Assembly: GCF_012911935.1 (NCBI RefSeq)
Contig: NZ_JAAXLA010000052.1
Coordinates: 1-47,358 of the forward strand
Direction of reading: 5' to 3'
DNA length: 47,358 nucleotides
DNA from: Pseudonocardia acidicola
GTDB lineage: Bacteria; Actinomycetota; Actinomycetes; Mycobacteriales; Pseudonocardiaceae
Positions 26,289-34,879 of this stretch are shown piece by piece. The translations under genes were made by a program, and so were the position numbers. Below the pieces are notes generated by a model. It did no database searches. It was given only the letters and a program-made list of their open reading frames with translations, and was not told the DNA's origin. Each line of letters opens with the position of its first letter. Position 1 is the first letter of the stretch.

Positions 26289-26621
26289 TCAGTCTGCGAG
26301 CAGCCCGATCCGGCGCAGCGCCCGGCGGATCCGCCCGCTGCGCGGGTGGTAGGCCGAGCACACCGTCGCTCCGCAGGCTCCGCAGTCGCTGCCCGGCCGC
26401 AGGTGCTCGTGGGTCTCCCGTTCGTGTCCGCAGGTGCACGTCGTGGCCGACCGCGCCTGCGGCGCGGGGGGTGCCGGCGGCTGCGCCGGTACCTGGTCGG
26501 GCGAACCGTCCCGCTGGGCCGGGACGGCCGCGTGGACGTCGCGCTGGACGGGCAGCCCGGCCGGCGGGGTCAGCACGGACGGGCCGGCCTTGCGTGACCG
26601 CCGCGATGCCGCATCGCCCAT
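26289..26621 (-). CDS. Small Cys/His-rich (zinc-binding) protein, unknown function
   Basis: A 110-residue protein. The first 55 residues are Pro/Ala/Arg-rich and probably disordered. The C-terminal half has CTCGHERETHEHLRPGSDCG followed by ACGATVC, a cluster of cysteines and histidines suited to binding zinc. It ends in an Arg-rich helix. The ATG at 26621 follows AAGGTGGGG; an in-frame ATG at 26756 would add 45 residues and overlap the HK stop. It lies downstream of the two-component system on the same strand but behind a terminator, so it probably has its own promoter. Function unknown. Confidence 0.68.
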   Translation of the reverse strand: MGDAASRRSRKAGPSVLTPPAGLPVQRDVHAAVPAQRDGSPDQVPAQPPAPPAPQARSATTCTCGHERETHEHLRPGSDCGACGATVCSAYHPRSGRIRRALRRIGLLAD

Positions 26622-26641
26622 CTGGGTCCCCACCTTCCTCG

Positions 26642-26663
26642 TCCGAGGAGTCTCCGAGGAGTC
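26642..26663. repeat. Tandem 11-bp repeat in the leader of the Cys/His-rich gene
   Basis: TCCGAGGAGTC is repeated perfectly without a spacer, 21 bp upstream of the ATG at 26621. It could be a binding site or a slippage product. Confidence 0.7.
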
Positions 26664-26731
26664 ATCGCCCCTGACGAACACAGTATGGGACGAAACGGAG
26701 GTGCTCGGCATCGCCGAAAATGATGAACCGG

Positions 26732-26752
26732 CAGCACCGAAGGGGGGTGCTG
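26732..26752 (-). terminator. Intrinsic terminator of the two-component operon
   Basis: CAGCACC (26732-26738) pairs with GGTGCTG (26746-26752) around a 7-base loop. On the minus strand the hairpin begins one base after the HK stop codon and is followed by a T-richer run (TTCATCATTTTC). Confidence 0.75.
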
Positions 26753-28285
26753 TCACCGACCGAGACTGTCGGTGACCGATGGCACGGGGGCGCCCACCGG
26801 CGGCAGGGTGATCACGGCGAGGCAGCCGGGCGGGTCGGACACGGTGCGTAGCTCGAGGGTGCCGCCCTCACGGTCGACCAGCTGCCGGCTGATGTGCAGC
26901 CCGAGCCCGCAGCCACCGGCGGCCTCGTCGCGCACCCCGCGCGCGAACACCGCCTCCTCGCCGCCGGAGGCCAGGCCGGGTCCGCGGTCGCGCACCTCGA
27001 CCGCGACGGCGCCGTCCGCGGAGCGGGCCCGGATCGTGACCGGGGTCCCGGGGGCGTGCCGGTCGCAGTTCGCGAGCAGGTTCGTGACGACCTGGGCGAG
27101 CACCGCGGAGTGGCCGCGGGCGGCCAGCCCCGGCTCGACCTCCAGGTCGACCGCGGCGTCGCGCGACCGCCGCAGCGCGGCGAGCCCGGCGAGTACCGGC
27201 TCGACCTCGTACTCCTGGGGCGCGCCGTCGTCGAACGCCTCGCCCCCGCCGCCATCGATACCGGCGCCGTCCAGGATCAGGTGCAGTCGCCCGAGCTCGG
27301 CCAGCACGGCCTGTTTGAGGCGCTCGTGGTCCTCCGAATCGGGCTCGGAGCTGAGCAGGTGGGTGATCCCGGCGAGCCCCGCCAGCCCGTTGCGCAGCTC
27401 GTGGTCGCGTTCAGCAGCGAGCTCGGTCGCGCGCTCCATGTGCAGCGCCGCCGCCGCGAGCTCCTCCTGCTGCTCCCACTGCTGGGACCGCAGGGCGCTC
27501 AGCGCGCGCTGCACGAGCTGGGCCAGCCCGACCAGGACGACGACGAGACCGATCAGCCGCAGCACGGCGAACACCAGGTTCCCGCCGGCGCCCGGGAGGC
27601 CCACCCCGACCCGGTAGAGCTGGGCGACGGCGAGCACGACCAGTCCCAGCCCGAACCGCGACCGCGGGGTGCTCTGCCGGGCGACGCCGTCGACGACGAA
27701 CGCGACCGCCGTCGCCGTCCAGCCGACCAGCACCGCGATCGTGATCATCGGGCCCTCGACGAGCACTCGGGCGGGGCCGACGTCCGGCGTGTTCAGCGCG
27801 GCCACGGCGAGCAGGCCGCCGCCGAACATGACCACCCAGCCACCCCAGGACCCGAGCGCCCGCGGCGGGCGGATCGAGAGCAGCAGCAGCACGAGCGCGG
27901 TCAGGTAGGCCACCAGCCGGGACGCGCGGTGCGCGAGGTCGAGGTCGGTGGGCGACGCCGCGCTCCAGGGCAGCACGACGACGCAGTACAGGATGAGCGC
28001 GGAGGCGATCCAGCCCGGCCGCGGGTCGCCGAGCAGCCGCGACGCAACCACCGCGAGGATCGCGGCCCCGGCGCCGACGGCCGCGGCCGCCAGCGTCAGG
28101 ATCTGCCCGGTCAGCACCGGGTCGAGGACGTCCAGGACGGACGGGGCGCCGAACACCACGGCGGCCACCGCGCACACCCCCGCCGTGACCACGGTGTCGA
28201 TGGCGCGGCGGGAGGCCCACCGCGCCGCGAGCCGGCGCTGCCCCGCGGCGGCGCCGGCTCCACCGCGGGCGGCCGGCCGGGTCAC
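26753..28285 (-). CDS. Membrane sensor histidine kinase (NarL-type partner)
   Basis: A 510-residue kinase with seven or eight predicted membrane helices in residues about 30-260 and no large periplasmic domain, so it may sense a membrane or intramembrane signal. The cytoplasmic part has the phosphoacceptor H295 in RDHELRNGL. The N box is TNLLANCDRH (402-410), the G1 box is DRGPG (433-437), and the G2 box is GGCGLGLHIS. The GTG at 28285 overlaps the stop of the response-regulator gene (GTGA), so the pair is translationally coupled and clearly cognate. A hairpin terminator follows the stop. Confidence 0.9.
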   Translation of the reverse strand: MTRPAARGGAGAAAGQRRLAARWASRRAIDTVVTAGVCAVAAVVFGAPSVLDVLDPVLTGQILTLAAAAVGAGAAILAVVASRLLGDPRPGWIASALILYCVVVLPWSAASPTDLDLAHRASRLVAYLTALVLLLLSIRPPRALGSWGGWVVMFGGGLLAVAALNTPDVGPARVLVEGPMITIAVLVGWTATAVAFVVDGVARQSTPRSRFGLGLVVLAVAQLYRVGVGLPGAGGNLVFAVLRLIGLVVVLVGLAQLVQRALSALRSQQWEQQEELAAAALHMERATELAAERDHELRNGLAGLAGITHLLSSEPDSEDHERLKQAVLAELGRLHLILDGAGIDGGGGEAFDDGAPQEYEVEPVLAGLAALRRSRDAAVDLEVEPGLAARGHSAVLAQVVTNLLANCDRHAPGTPVTIRARSADGAVAVEVRDRGPGLASGGEEAVFARGVRDEAAGGCGLGLHISRQLVDREGGTLELRTVSDPPGCLAVITLPPVGAPVPSVTDSLGR

Positions 28286-29001
28286 CTGCGGTGTGCCTTG
28301 CGGTACAGCGCGACGGCTTCGAGTTGGGAGCCGACCTCGAGCTTGGTCAGGACGGCCCGGATCTGCGTGCGCACGGTGGCGAGCGAGACCACGAACAGAT
28401 CGGCGACGGCCTGCGCGCGGCGGCCCCGGGCGAGTTCGGCGAGCACCTCGCGCTCGCGCTGGGTGAGCCGGGCCAGCTTCTCGGTGAGCTCCCGGCTCTC
28501 GGCCAGCCGCCGGTGGTGCAGGTCGATGAACTGCCGGCGGCGTGCCGGCGACATGACCTCCCGCCCGGCCGCGGCCTCGCGGACGGCGCGCAGCAGGGTG
28601 GGGAACGGGGCGTGCTTGGGCACCCAGGCCAGCGCCCCGGCGTCGAGCGTGGCACCGATGCGCCCGTGGTCGGCACTCCCGGAGAGCACCAGAACCCGCC
28701 AGCCGGACGCCCGCAGCGGCTCGATCAGGTCGGCGCCGTCGATCCGGTTGCCCTCGGCGTCGCGGCCGAGGTCCAGATCGAGCAGCGCGAGCCCGGGGGT
28801 CAGCGCGGCGGCCTCGGCGAGGATTCCCTCGGTGGAACCGGCCCGGCAGTGCTTCGCGTGCATGCCCTCGTCGTGCAGGCTGCGTGCCAGTGCGGTCCCG
28901 ACGAGCGCGTGGTCGTCGACGATGAAGACGGGCGTGGCGAGGTCTCGGAGCGGCTGCTCCGCGACCTTGTCGGCCTCGGGGATCTGTCGTGAATCAGTCA
29001 T
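28282..29001 (-). CDS. NarL/LuxR-type response regulator
   Basis: A 239-residue regulator. The receiver domain has acidic pocket DD (29-30), phosphoacceptor D75 in LLDLDLG, a serine/threonine switch in LVLSGS and the lysine in WVPKHAP. After a helical linker with many Arg and Glu comes a LuxR-type helix-turn-helix: LTQREREVLAELARG ... LFVVSLATVRTQIRAVLTKLEV. It would bind DNA when phosphorylated by the kinase that follows. A second regulator with a very similar architecture is at 46564-47271. The ATG at 29001 is the first good start. 29002-29165 holds no gene. Confidence 0.92.
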   Translation of the reverse strand: MTDSRQIPEADKVAEQPLRDLATPVFIVDDHALVGTALARSLHDEGMHAKHCRAGSTEGILAEAAALTPGLALLDLDLGRDAEGNRIDGADLIEPLRASGWRVLVLSGSADHGRIGATLDAGALAWVPKHAPFPTLLRAVREAAAGREVMSPARRRQFIDLHHRRLAESRELTEKLARLTQREREVLAELARGRRAQAVADLFVVSLATVRTQIRAVLTKLEVGSQLEAVALYRKAHRR

Positions 29002-29165
29002 GGGCGCGGTCGTCCACTCGACGCGAGACGCTCTCGCCGACAGTCGACGATGTGTGGATGGTGAGGGTTGGAGCCCCTCATCGCAGCACGGCGCGGGCCT
29101 TCGGCGCACATGCGTCCACCATATGGGCTAGCGATACACCCCGTAGCGCGCTGCGCACGATCGGG

Positions 29166-29666
29166 TCACTGCGTGCGGGCCCGCCCACCCGCCTGATCCG
29201 CGAGCATGCGCAGACCGCTGAGCAGCCCGCCCACCAGGTCACTCTCCCGGAAGGACGCCACCATGCTCATCACGGCCAGCTTGGCGCCGCGGTCCGGGAG
29301 CCGCAGCCGCGCCTCCGGGCCGGTCACCACGTCGACGACCCGGTGCTCCGGGTCGACGGCCACCAGCACGGCTTCGGCGGAACCGGGGAGCCGGCCGTGC
29401 AGTTCGGCGGCCCGCTCGTCGGGCTTGCCGCCCAGATCGCCCAGGTAGACGCTGAAGCGCAGGCCCGTCTCGCGGCTCGCCATCGTCAGTGCCTCGTCGA
29501 GGCGGGAGAGCTGGACCGGGCTGAACGGCTGGTCGGCCTTCGACGGCTCCCGGAACACCTCGGCCCGCGACACGCGCCCGGACGTGGTGACGACCGCGCC
29601 CTGGGGCAGGTCGTCGGGGTTGACCTCGGCCAGCGCGCCGTGTCCGCCGTGCTCACCAGTTGCCAC
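29166..29666 (-). CDS. DUF5130-like protein (TPM-like fold)
   Basis: A 166-residue protein. It contains FSPVQLSRLDEALTMASRETGLRFSVYLGDLG, a TPM/Rossmann-like strand-helix pattern, and EAVLVAVDPEHRVVDVVTGPEARLRLPD. It resembles actinobacterial DUF5130 proteins. I think Rv2468c, next to pepN in M. tuberculosis, is of this type, which would extend the synteny, but I cannot confirm it here. The GTG at 29666 follows GGGGAGGTG. It overlaps the upstream small membrane protein gene by 14 bp, so the two form an operon. Function unknown. Confidence 0.75.
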   Translation of the reverse strand: MATGEHGGHGALAEVNPDDLPQGAVVTTSGRVSRAEVFREPSKADQPFSPVQLSRLDEALTMASRETGLRFSVYLGDLGGKPDERAAELHGRLPGSAEAVLVAVDPEHRVVDVVTGPEARLRLPDRGAKLAVMSMVASFRESDLVGGLLSGLRMLADQAGGRARTQ

Positions 29667-29901
29667 GGGCACCTCCCCGACCAGCGGCCGAAGCCGCATC
29701 CGCCCCGGGCTCGTCGTGCGCAGGCGCAAGCCCCGCACCCTCCGGGTTCGCGGTCCACCACATGGGCTCGTACGTCCAGGGCTGACCGGCCCGGTACCGG
29801 GGCCGCCGCGCCATCTTGGGCCCGACCACCAGCAGGACGATCAGCAGGTACAACGCCACGGGCGGCACGACGAACAGCAGCACCGTCTGCACCACGCTCA
29901 C
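29653..29901 (-). CDS. Small single-pass membrane protein (82 aa)
   Basis: Residues 4-27 (VQTVLLFVVPPVALYLLIVLLVV) form a membrane helix. After it come a basic stretch, a YRAGQPWTYEPMWWTANPEG aromatic motif and a Gly/Ala-rich tail. The GTG at 29901 has no ribosome site but sits six bases after TAGCTT, suggesting a leaderless mRNA. It overlaps the DUF5130-like gene and is probably a functional partner. No characterised family recognised. Confidence 0.75.
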   Translation of the reverse strand: MSVVQTVLLFVVPPVALYLLIVLLVVGPKMARRPRYRAGQPWTYEPMWWTANPEGAGLAPAHDEPGADAASAAGRGGARGNW

Positions 29902-29907
29902 GACCCA

Positions 29908-29913
29908 AAGCTA
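29908..29913 (-). promoter_or_regulatory. -10 hexamer (TAGCTT) for a leaderless transcript
   Basis: On the minus strand TAGCTT is followed by six bases and the GTG at 29901. It matches the TANNNT actinobacterial -10 pattern and the spacing seen at other genes in this window. Confidence 0.5.
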
Positions 29914-29924
29914 TCCGATGAGCG

Positions 29925-29943
29925 CCTGGTGCGACTCACCAGG
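29925..29943 (-). terminator. Hairpin at the amidase stop codon
   Basis: CCTGGTG (29925-29931) and CACCAGG (29937-29943) form a perfect 7-bp stem with a 5-base loop. The stop codon of the minus-strand amidase lies within it. Likely a short terminator separating the amidase from the small membrane protein gene. Confidence 0.5.
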
Positions 29944-31396
29944 TCGGCGGTCGCCGATCACACCACTGCGCGGCCGCCTCGAGCTGCGCGGCCAGCTCGA
30001 GCAACAGCGCGTCGGCGCCGGGCCGGCCGACGAGCTGCACGGCCACCGGCAGCTCCGGACCGTTCGGGGCCGTCGCGTCCCGGCCCCAGCCGACCGGAAG
30101 GCTGAGCGCGGGCTGGCCGGTGATGTTGTAGGTCGCGGTGAACGGGGTGAACCGCTTCTGCCGCTCGAAGTCCTCGGCCGGGTCGCCCCCGGCGGTGAAC
30201 CAGCCGACCGGGCGCGGCAGTTGCGCGAGGGCCGGGGTGAGCACGACGTCCACGCCGGTGTCCGCGTCGGCCTGGGCCCCGACGACGGTCCGCGTCACCC
30301 CGAGCGCGGCCTGCGTCGCGGCCAGGTACTCGGGGGCGCTGATCGCACTGCCGCGGTCGCGCCACCACCGGGTCAGCGGGGCGAGCAGCGGCTCCGCCTC
30401 GGCCGGCACCGGGTGGGCGTGCGCGAGCACCGCCCACAGCGTCTCGAAGGCGGGCAGGAACTCGGGACTGATCCCCGGGTCGAACTCGACGACGTCGTGC
30501 CCCAGCCCGGCCAGCAGCTCCGAGGTCCGCTCGTAGCCGGCGATGCAGGCCGGATCGACCTCGGCGCCGGGCACCGGCGGAGTCCGGTAGCGACCGATCC
30601 GCAGCCGTCCCGGCGCGGCCCGCTCGACGTGGCCCGCGTAGGTCTCCCCCGCCGGCAGCGGCGCGGCCGGGTAGGCCTCACCGGGCACCGCGACGGCCAG
30701 CACGTCGAGCATCGCCGCCGCGTCGGCGACCGTGCGGGCCAGCGGACCGGACACCGACATGCCCAGCGGGTCGCCGCCCAGCGGGCCGCGCGACACCAGC
30801 CCCCGGGTGGTCTTGAGCCCGACCAGCCCGCAGGCCGCGGCCGGGATCCGGATCGACCCGCCGCCGTCGGTGCCGTGCGCGAACGCGACCAGCCCGCCCG
30901 CCACCGCCGCACCGGCGCCGCCGGAGGAGCCGCCGGCCAGCCGCGTGGTGTCCCACGGCGTCACCGCGGGCGGCCGGCCCGCGGGCTCGGTGTAGGGCGG
31001 CAGCCCGAACTCCGGGGTCGAGGTCTTGCCCACGCTGATCGCGCCGGCCTCGCGCAGCAACCGGGCGGCGTCGTCGTCGACGTCGGGGACGAAGTTCGCA
31101 TAGACCGGCGAGCCGAAGGTCGTGCGGACCCCGGCGGTCATCGCCAGGTCCTTGATGGCGGTGGGCACGCCGAGCAGCGGCGGCAGGTCGTCACCGGAGC
31201 CGGCGGCGAGCCGCCGGTCCGCTTCGCGGGCCGCCTCGAGCGCCCGGTCCGGGGTCAGCGTGACGAACGCGCCGAGGGTGGCGTCGAGTGCGTCGATGCG
31301 GCTCAGCGTGTGCTCGACGAGCTCGTGCGCGCTCAGCTCGCGGCGGCGCAGCGCCGCGGCCTGCTCCAGGGCGGTCAGTTCGTGCGGCTCGGCCAT
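29936..31396 (-). CDS. Amidase signature family hydrolase (full length)
   Basis: A 486-residue amidase of typical length. The triad is K82 (PTAIKD), S157/S158 (AGGSSGGAGAA) and S181 (GGGSIRIPAA). The signature block GTDGGGSIRIPAAACGLVGLKTTRG is complete. It hydrolyses an aliphatic or aryl amide of unknown identity. The ATG at 31396 has no ribosome site but lies six bases after CACGAT, a possible -10, so leaderless translation is possible. It is divergent from the exopolysaccharide operon across a 309-bp AT-richer region. The other amidase in this window (4873-5994) is a much shorter, different subtype. Confidence 0.9.
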   Translation of the reverse strand: MAEPHELTALEQAAALRRRELSAHELVEHTLSRIDALDATLGAFVTLTPDRALEAAREADRRLAAGSGDDLPPLLGVPTAIKDLAMTAGVRTTFGSPVYANFVPDVDDDAARLLREAGAISVGKTSTPEFGLPPYTEPAGRPPAVTPWDTTRLAGGSSGGAGAAVAGGLVAFAHGTDGGGSIRIPAAACGLVGLKTTRGLVSRGPLGGDPLGMSVSGPLARTVADAAAMLDVLAVAVPGEAYPAAPLPAGETYAGHVERAAPGRLRIGRYRTPPVPGAEVDPACIAGYERTSELLAGLGHDVVEFDPGISPEFLPAFETLWAVLAHAHPVPAEAEPLLAPLTRWWRDRGSAISAPEYLAATQAALGVTRTVVGAQADADTGVDVVLTPALAQLPRPVGWFTAGGDPAEDFERQKRFTPFTATYNITGQPALSLPVGWGRDATAPNGPELPVAVQLVGRPGADALLLELAAQLEAAAQWCDRRPPTW

Positions 31397-31705
31397 GTAC
31401 GCATCGTGTACCACCGGACCCGCGCCCCGGACCCGCCCCGGACGCCCGGGTGAAAAGTCCGAATTCAACCGGTTCTTCATGCCGGGGCCACGTGGACCCA
31501 TAAAAATGCGCACGCGTTCTAAACCATTGGCCCATTCGGCGCCGGACGATTTCATAGAGAATCTTCCAGCGCCGATGCGTAACTCCGCTCGGCATCAAAA
31601 CGATCCTACCTAGGGATTCCTCGTCGGTCGGCATCCCTTCGATCTTGTTCCGCGGGTGCGCGACCACTTTGTTCCGAGGACTGCGCGAGCTCTGGGGGAA
31701 GCACA
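31397..31705. promoter_or_regulatory. AT-richer divergent control region of the exopolysaccharide operon
   Basis: No gene. From about 31497 to 31640 the GC content drops to roughly half, far below the neighbouring genes. Near the operon start, TTGTTCCG occurs twice with a 24-bp period (31645-31652 and 31669-31676). Each copy is followed by G-rich sequence and TGCGCG, a possible operator. A -10/-35 pair with good spacing is not obvious; TACCTA and TAGGGA near 31605 are candidates. Confidence 0.55.
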
Positions 31706-32773
31706 ATGGACGAACGAGCGAGAACGCGAATCGCAGTGATGGGGTACGGCTACTGGGGGAGCAAGCACGTCCGCGTTCTCAGTTCCATGCCGGACGTCTC
31801 GGTCACCGTGGTGGACATCAGCCCGGAGCGACTTCGCGACGCCGCGGCGCGGTGTCCCACCGTCCGCACAGCAGCCCACCTCGGGCACGTGATCGACGAC
31901 GTCGACGCGGTCGTCGTCGCGACACCGCCGTCGACGCACTTCCCGATCGCGAACCGGGCCCTCGGCGCCGGCCGCCACGTCCTCGTCGAGAAGCCGATGG
32001 CGACCTCGGTCCCCGATGCCGAGGCCCTGGTCGCGACCGCGGCCCGGCACGGCGCGCAACTCATGGTGGGGCACACCTTCGAATACAACCCCGCGGTCCG
32101 CAGGCTCCGCGACATCATCCGCTCCGGCGTACTGGGCCGGATTCTCTACATCGACGCGGCGCGCCTGAACCTGGGTCAGTACCAGCGCGACGTCAACGTC
32201 ATCTGGGACCTCGCGCCGCACGACATCTCGATCGCCTCCTATCTGCTCGACGAGCTTCCTGTGTCCACTGCGGTATGGGCCTGCCGCAACATCGGCCGGC
32301 GCCATGCCGACGTCGCCTACCTGCGTCTGGACTTCCCGACCACGCACGCATTCGTACACGTCAGTTGGCTCAACCCGAACAAGGTGCGGCGCACGACGGT
32401 GGTCGGCGAGCAGAAGATGGCGATCTACGACGACTTGTCGGACAACGAGCGGATCCGCATCTACGACATCGGCGTGGACCCGGCCGGTGCGGACGACGCG
32501 CAGGCGACCGGGGACATGCCGGTCAGCTACCGGACCGGCGACATCACCTCGCCGTACGTGCCGTTCCGCGAGCCGCTGATGATCCAGGACGGCCACTTCG
32601 TGGAGTGCATCCGCACCGGTAGACAGCCCGACACGCCGGGCGAGCGCGGCCTGGAGGTCGTGCGGGTGCTGGCCGCGACCGACCGCGCGATCGCCACCGG
32701 GCAGTCCTCGCCCGTGTTCGGGGCTCCGGGCGTCGCGCCGGTGCTGGTCCCGAGCAGCCGGGCGGCCTCATGA
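31706..32773 (+). CDS. Gfo/Idh/MocA oxidoreductase (WbpB/WlbA-like), exopolysaccharide operon
   Basis: A 355-residue NAD(P)-dependent sugar oxidoreductase. The Rossmann motif GYGYWGSKHV (13-22) binds the nucleotide, VEKPMA is the conserved EKP motif, and DLAPHDI carries the catalytic histidine region. WbpB/WlbA enzymes oxidise C3 of UDP-N-acetyl-glucuronic acid before transamination, and the next gene is a DegT aminotransferase, so that role is inferred. The ATG at 31706 follows GGGGGAAG. The stop overlaps the next start (ATGA). First gene of the operon. Confidence 0.88.
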   Translation: MDERARTRIAVMGYGYWGSKHVRVLSSMPDVSVTVVDISPERLRDAAARCPTVRTAAHLGHVIDDVDAVVVATPPSTHFPIANRALGAGRHVLVEKPMATSVPDAEALVATAARHGAQLMVGHTFEYNPAVRRLRDIIRSGVLGRILYIDAARLNLGQYQRDVNVIWDLAPHDISIASYLLDELPVSTAVWACRNIGRRHADVAYLRLDFPTTHAFVHVSWLNPNKVRRTTVVGEQKMAIYDDLSDNERIRIYDIGVDPAGADDAQATGDMPVSYRTGDITSPYVPFREPLMIQDGHFVECIRTGRQPDTPGERGLEVVRVLAATDRAIATGQSSPVFGAPGVAPVLVPSSRAAS

Positions 32774-33879
32774 CCGCGCCGCGCCGCACCGTGGAGTTCC
32801 TCGACCTCGTCGGACAGCACGACCGGCTGCACGACCAACTGGACGTGGCCTGGAAGGCGGTGCTCGCCAGCGGGTACTTCGTGGGCGGTCCCGAGGTGGC
32901 CGCCTTCGAGGCCGAGTTCGCCGCCTACTGCGGCGCGGCGCACTGCGTCGGGGTCGCCAACGGCACCGACGCGCTCGAGCTGATCCTGACCGGACTGGGC
33001 ATCGGTCCGGGCGACGAGGTGATCGTGCCGGCCAACACGTTCGTGGCCACCGCAGAGGCGGTGTGCACCGTGGGGGCCCGCCCACGGTTCGTCGACGTCG
33101 CGCCGGACACGCTGCTGATCGACCCGGACCTGGCCGCCGCCGCGGTGACCCCGCGGACGGCCGCGATCATCGCCGTGCACCTCTTCGGACAGATGGCCGA
33201 CATGCCGGCGCTGCGCGCGGTGGCCGACCGGCACGGCCTCGCCCTCGTCGAGGACGCCGCACAGGCGCACGGGGCCCGCTTCGCGGGGGTGCGGGCCGGG
33301 AGCGCCGGGGCCGCCGCGGCGTTCAGCTTCTATCCGGGCAAGAACCTGGGCGCGCTCGGCGACGGCGGTGCCGTCGTGACCGGCGATCCCGCCCTCGCCT
33401 CCCGGATCCGCCGGCTGGCCGACCACGGCCGGTCGCCGGTCGACCGGCACCGGCACGAGGTGTCCGGGCGCAACAGCCGGCTCGACAGCCTGCAGGCGGC
33501 GGTGCTGCGGGTGAAACTGTCCGGACTCGACGATGCGAACCGCGCGCGGGCCGCGGTGATGCGTCGTTACCGCACGAACCTGCCGGTGTGGTGCGTCCCG
33601 GTCACCGTCGCGCCCGCGGCCCAACCCGTCCACCACCTCGCCGTGGTGCAGGTGCCGGACCGGGCGGCCGTCACCGCGGCGCTCGACGCGGCGGGCATCG
33701 GATGGGGTGTGCACTACCCCGTTCCGTGTAACCGGCAGCCGGCGTTCGCCACCTACGGAGAGCGGCTCCCGGTCGTCGAGGCGGCGGCGGACCGCATCCT
33801 CTCCCTCCCCATCCATCCGACGCTCGATCACTTCCAGATCGATCTGGTGTGCGACACGGTTCGAGGTGCCCAATGGTGA
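32770..33879 (+). CDS. DegT/DnrJ/EryC1/StrS aminotransferase (WbpE/WlbC-like)
   Basis: A 369-residue PLP enzyme that aminates a keto-nucleotide sugar. Substrate and cofactor landmarks are GVANGTDALELIL, PANTFVATAEAV, the aspartate in VEDAAQAHGA and the PLP lysine K191 in YPGKNLGALGDGG. YPVPCNRQPAF is near the C terminus. With the preceding oxidoreductase and the dehydrogenase at 41475-42746 it fits the pathway to a UDP-3-amino-3-deoxy uronic acid. The start overlaps the previous stop by 4 bases, and the end overlaps the next gene by 7. Confidence 0.92.
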   Translation: MTAPRRTVEFLDLVGQHDRLHDQLDVAWKAVLASGYFVGGPEVAAFEAEFAAYCGAAHCVGVANGTDALELILTGLGIGPGDEVIVPANTFVATAEAVCTVGARPRFVDVAPDTLLIDPDLAAAAVTPRTAAIIAVHLFGQMADMPALRAVADRHGLALVEDAAQAHGARFAGVRAGSAGAAAAFSFYPGKNLGALGDGGAVVTGDPALASRIRRLADHGRSPVDRHRHEVSGRNSRLDSLQAAVLRVKLSGLDDANRARAAVMRRYRTNLPVWCVPVTVAPAAQPVHHLAVVQVPDRAAVTAALDAAGIGWGVHYPVPCNRQPAFATYGERLPVVEAAADRILSLPIHPTLDHFQIDLVCDTVRGAQW

Positions 33880-34853
33880 AGAAGAGTGCGACCGACCAGC
33901 GGGAGACGGTCGCCGAGGCGGTCCGGCGGAAGCTCGCCGCGGACTCGCCGACCGTACAACCCGCCGTCGATCCCGGTCCGGCCAACGGCCACGGGCGCGC
34001 CGGGGAGACCATCGATCCGGTCGTCGCGCCGCCGCGGCGGGCCGAGCCGGTCGAGGAGGCGCCCTGGGCGCCGGCCGGCACCCTCGCCGCCGGTGAGCCG
34101 CCGGCGCCCCCGCCCCGGCGGTCGCTGACCGGCCGGGAGTGGTTCCGGCTCGTGCTGCTCGGCCTGCTGCTGGTCGTGCTCGGTGCCGGTGCCTCGGTCA
34201 CGACGTCGCTGCTGCTGCCGCCGACGTACGCCTCGCGCGTCGAGGTGATGTACAAGGTCCAGAACGAGCAGTCCACGGGCTTCCTGCGCGAGGACCGCAA
34301 CCTCACGACCCAGGCCGTGCTGATGACCAGCCGCGCCGTGCTCGAGCCGGTCGCCGCCGCCAACGGCATGACCGTCGAGGACCTCGGCAAGAAGGTCACC
34401 GCGACGATCGTCGAGGGCAGTGACTTCATCACCATCGAGGCCCACGACCGCAACCGGACCACCGCGACCGCCATCGCCGACGCCGTGGCGAAGAGCTACC
34501 TGAACATCGCCGGGCACTTCGGGGAACTGGGGACGCGGCAGTACCTGACCGCCCAGCAGGCGGCGGTCGCCGCGCAGATCGCGGCGCTGCCGGCGGGCAC
34601 GACCAACCAGGCCCTCACCGACCAGGCAGCCGCGATCAAGGCCCAGCTGGATGCGCTCAACACCAGCATCAACGCCACCGGCACCGGTGCCGACGCGACG
34701 GGCCCGCTGTCCCAGATCGTCGTCCCGGCGTACTCGGTCCCCGACCCGGTCGGCTTCCGGCCGCCGCTGGCCGCCGGCCTGGGCGCGCTGGGCGGGCTGC
34801 TCGTCGCGGTGGTGGCCGCGGCGCTGCTGGCGCGGCGTTGGACCCGGCGCTGA
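33873..34853 (+). CDS. Wzz-like polysaccharide chain-length/co-polymerase protein without kinase
   Basis: A 326-residue membrane protein with two terminal helices (about 95-117, LVLLGLLLVVLGAGASV, and about 298-320, GLGALGGLLVAVVAAALL) and an extracytoplasmic helical domain between them. It contains the Wzz-type TYASRVEVMYKV strand after the first helix and the Pro-rich PVGFRPPLAAG before the last helix. No BY-kinase domain follows. The first 85 residues are cytoplasmic, charged and Pro-rich, an unusual extension. It should set chain length with the Wzy-like protein. The ATG at 33873 overlaps the aminotransferase stop. Confidence 0.83.
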   Translation: MVKKSATDQRETVAEAVRRKLAADSPTVQPAVDPGPANGHGRAGETIDPVVAPPRRAEPVEEAPWAPAGTLAAGEPPAPPPRRSLTGREWFRLVLLGLLLVVLGAGASVTTSLLLPPTYASRVEVMYKVQNEQSTGFLREDRNLTTQAVLMTSRAVLEPVAAANGMTVEDLGKKVTATIVEGSDFITIEAHDRNRTTATAIADAVAKSYLNIAGHFGELGTRQYLTAQQAAVAAQIAALPAGTTNQALTDQAAAIKAQLDALNTSINATGTGADATGPLSQIVVPAYSVPDPVGFRPPLAAGLGALGGLLVAVVAAALLARRWTRR

Positions 34854-34879
34854 GCCGGCGCCGGCGCAGGCCCCGACCG

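Noticed and set aside
31191..31706. Minus-strand ORF running from the amidase into the operon leader
   Set aside because: It uses a second frame of the amidase and the AT-richer control region; no motif, no ribosome site.
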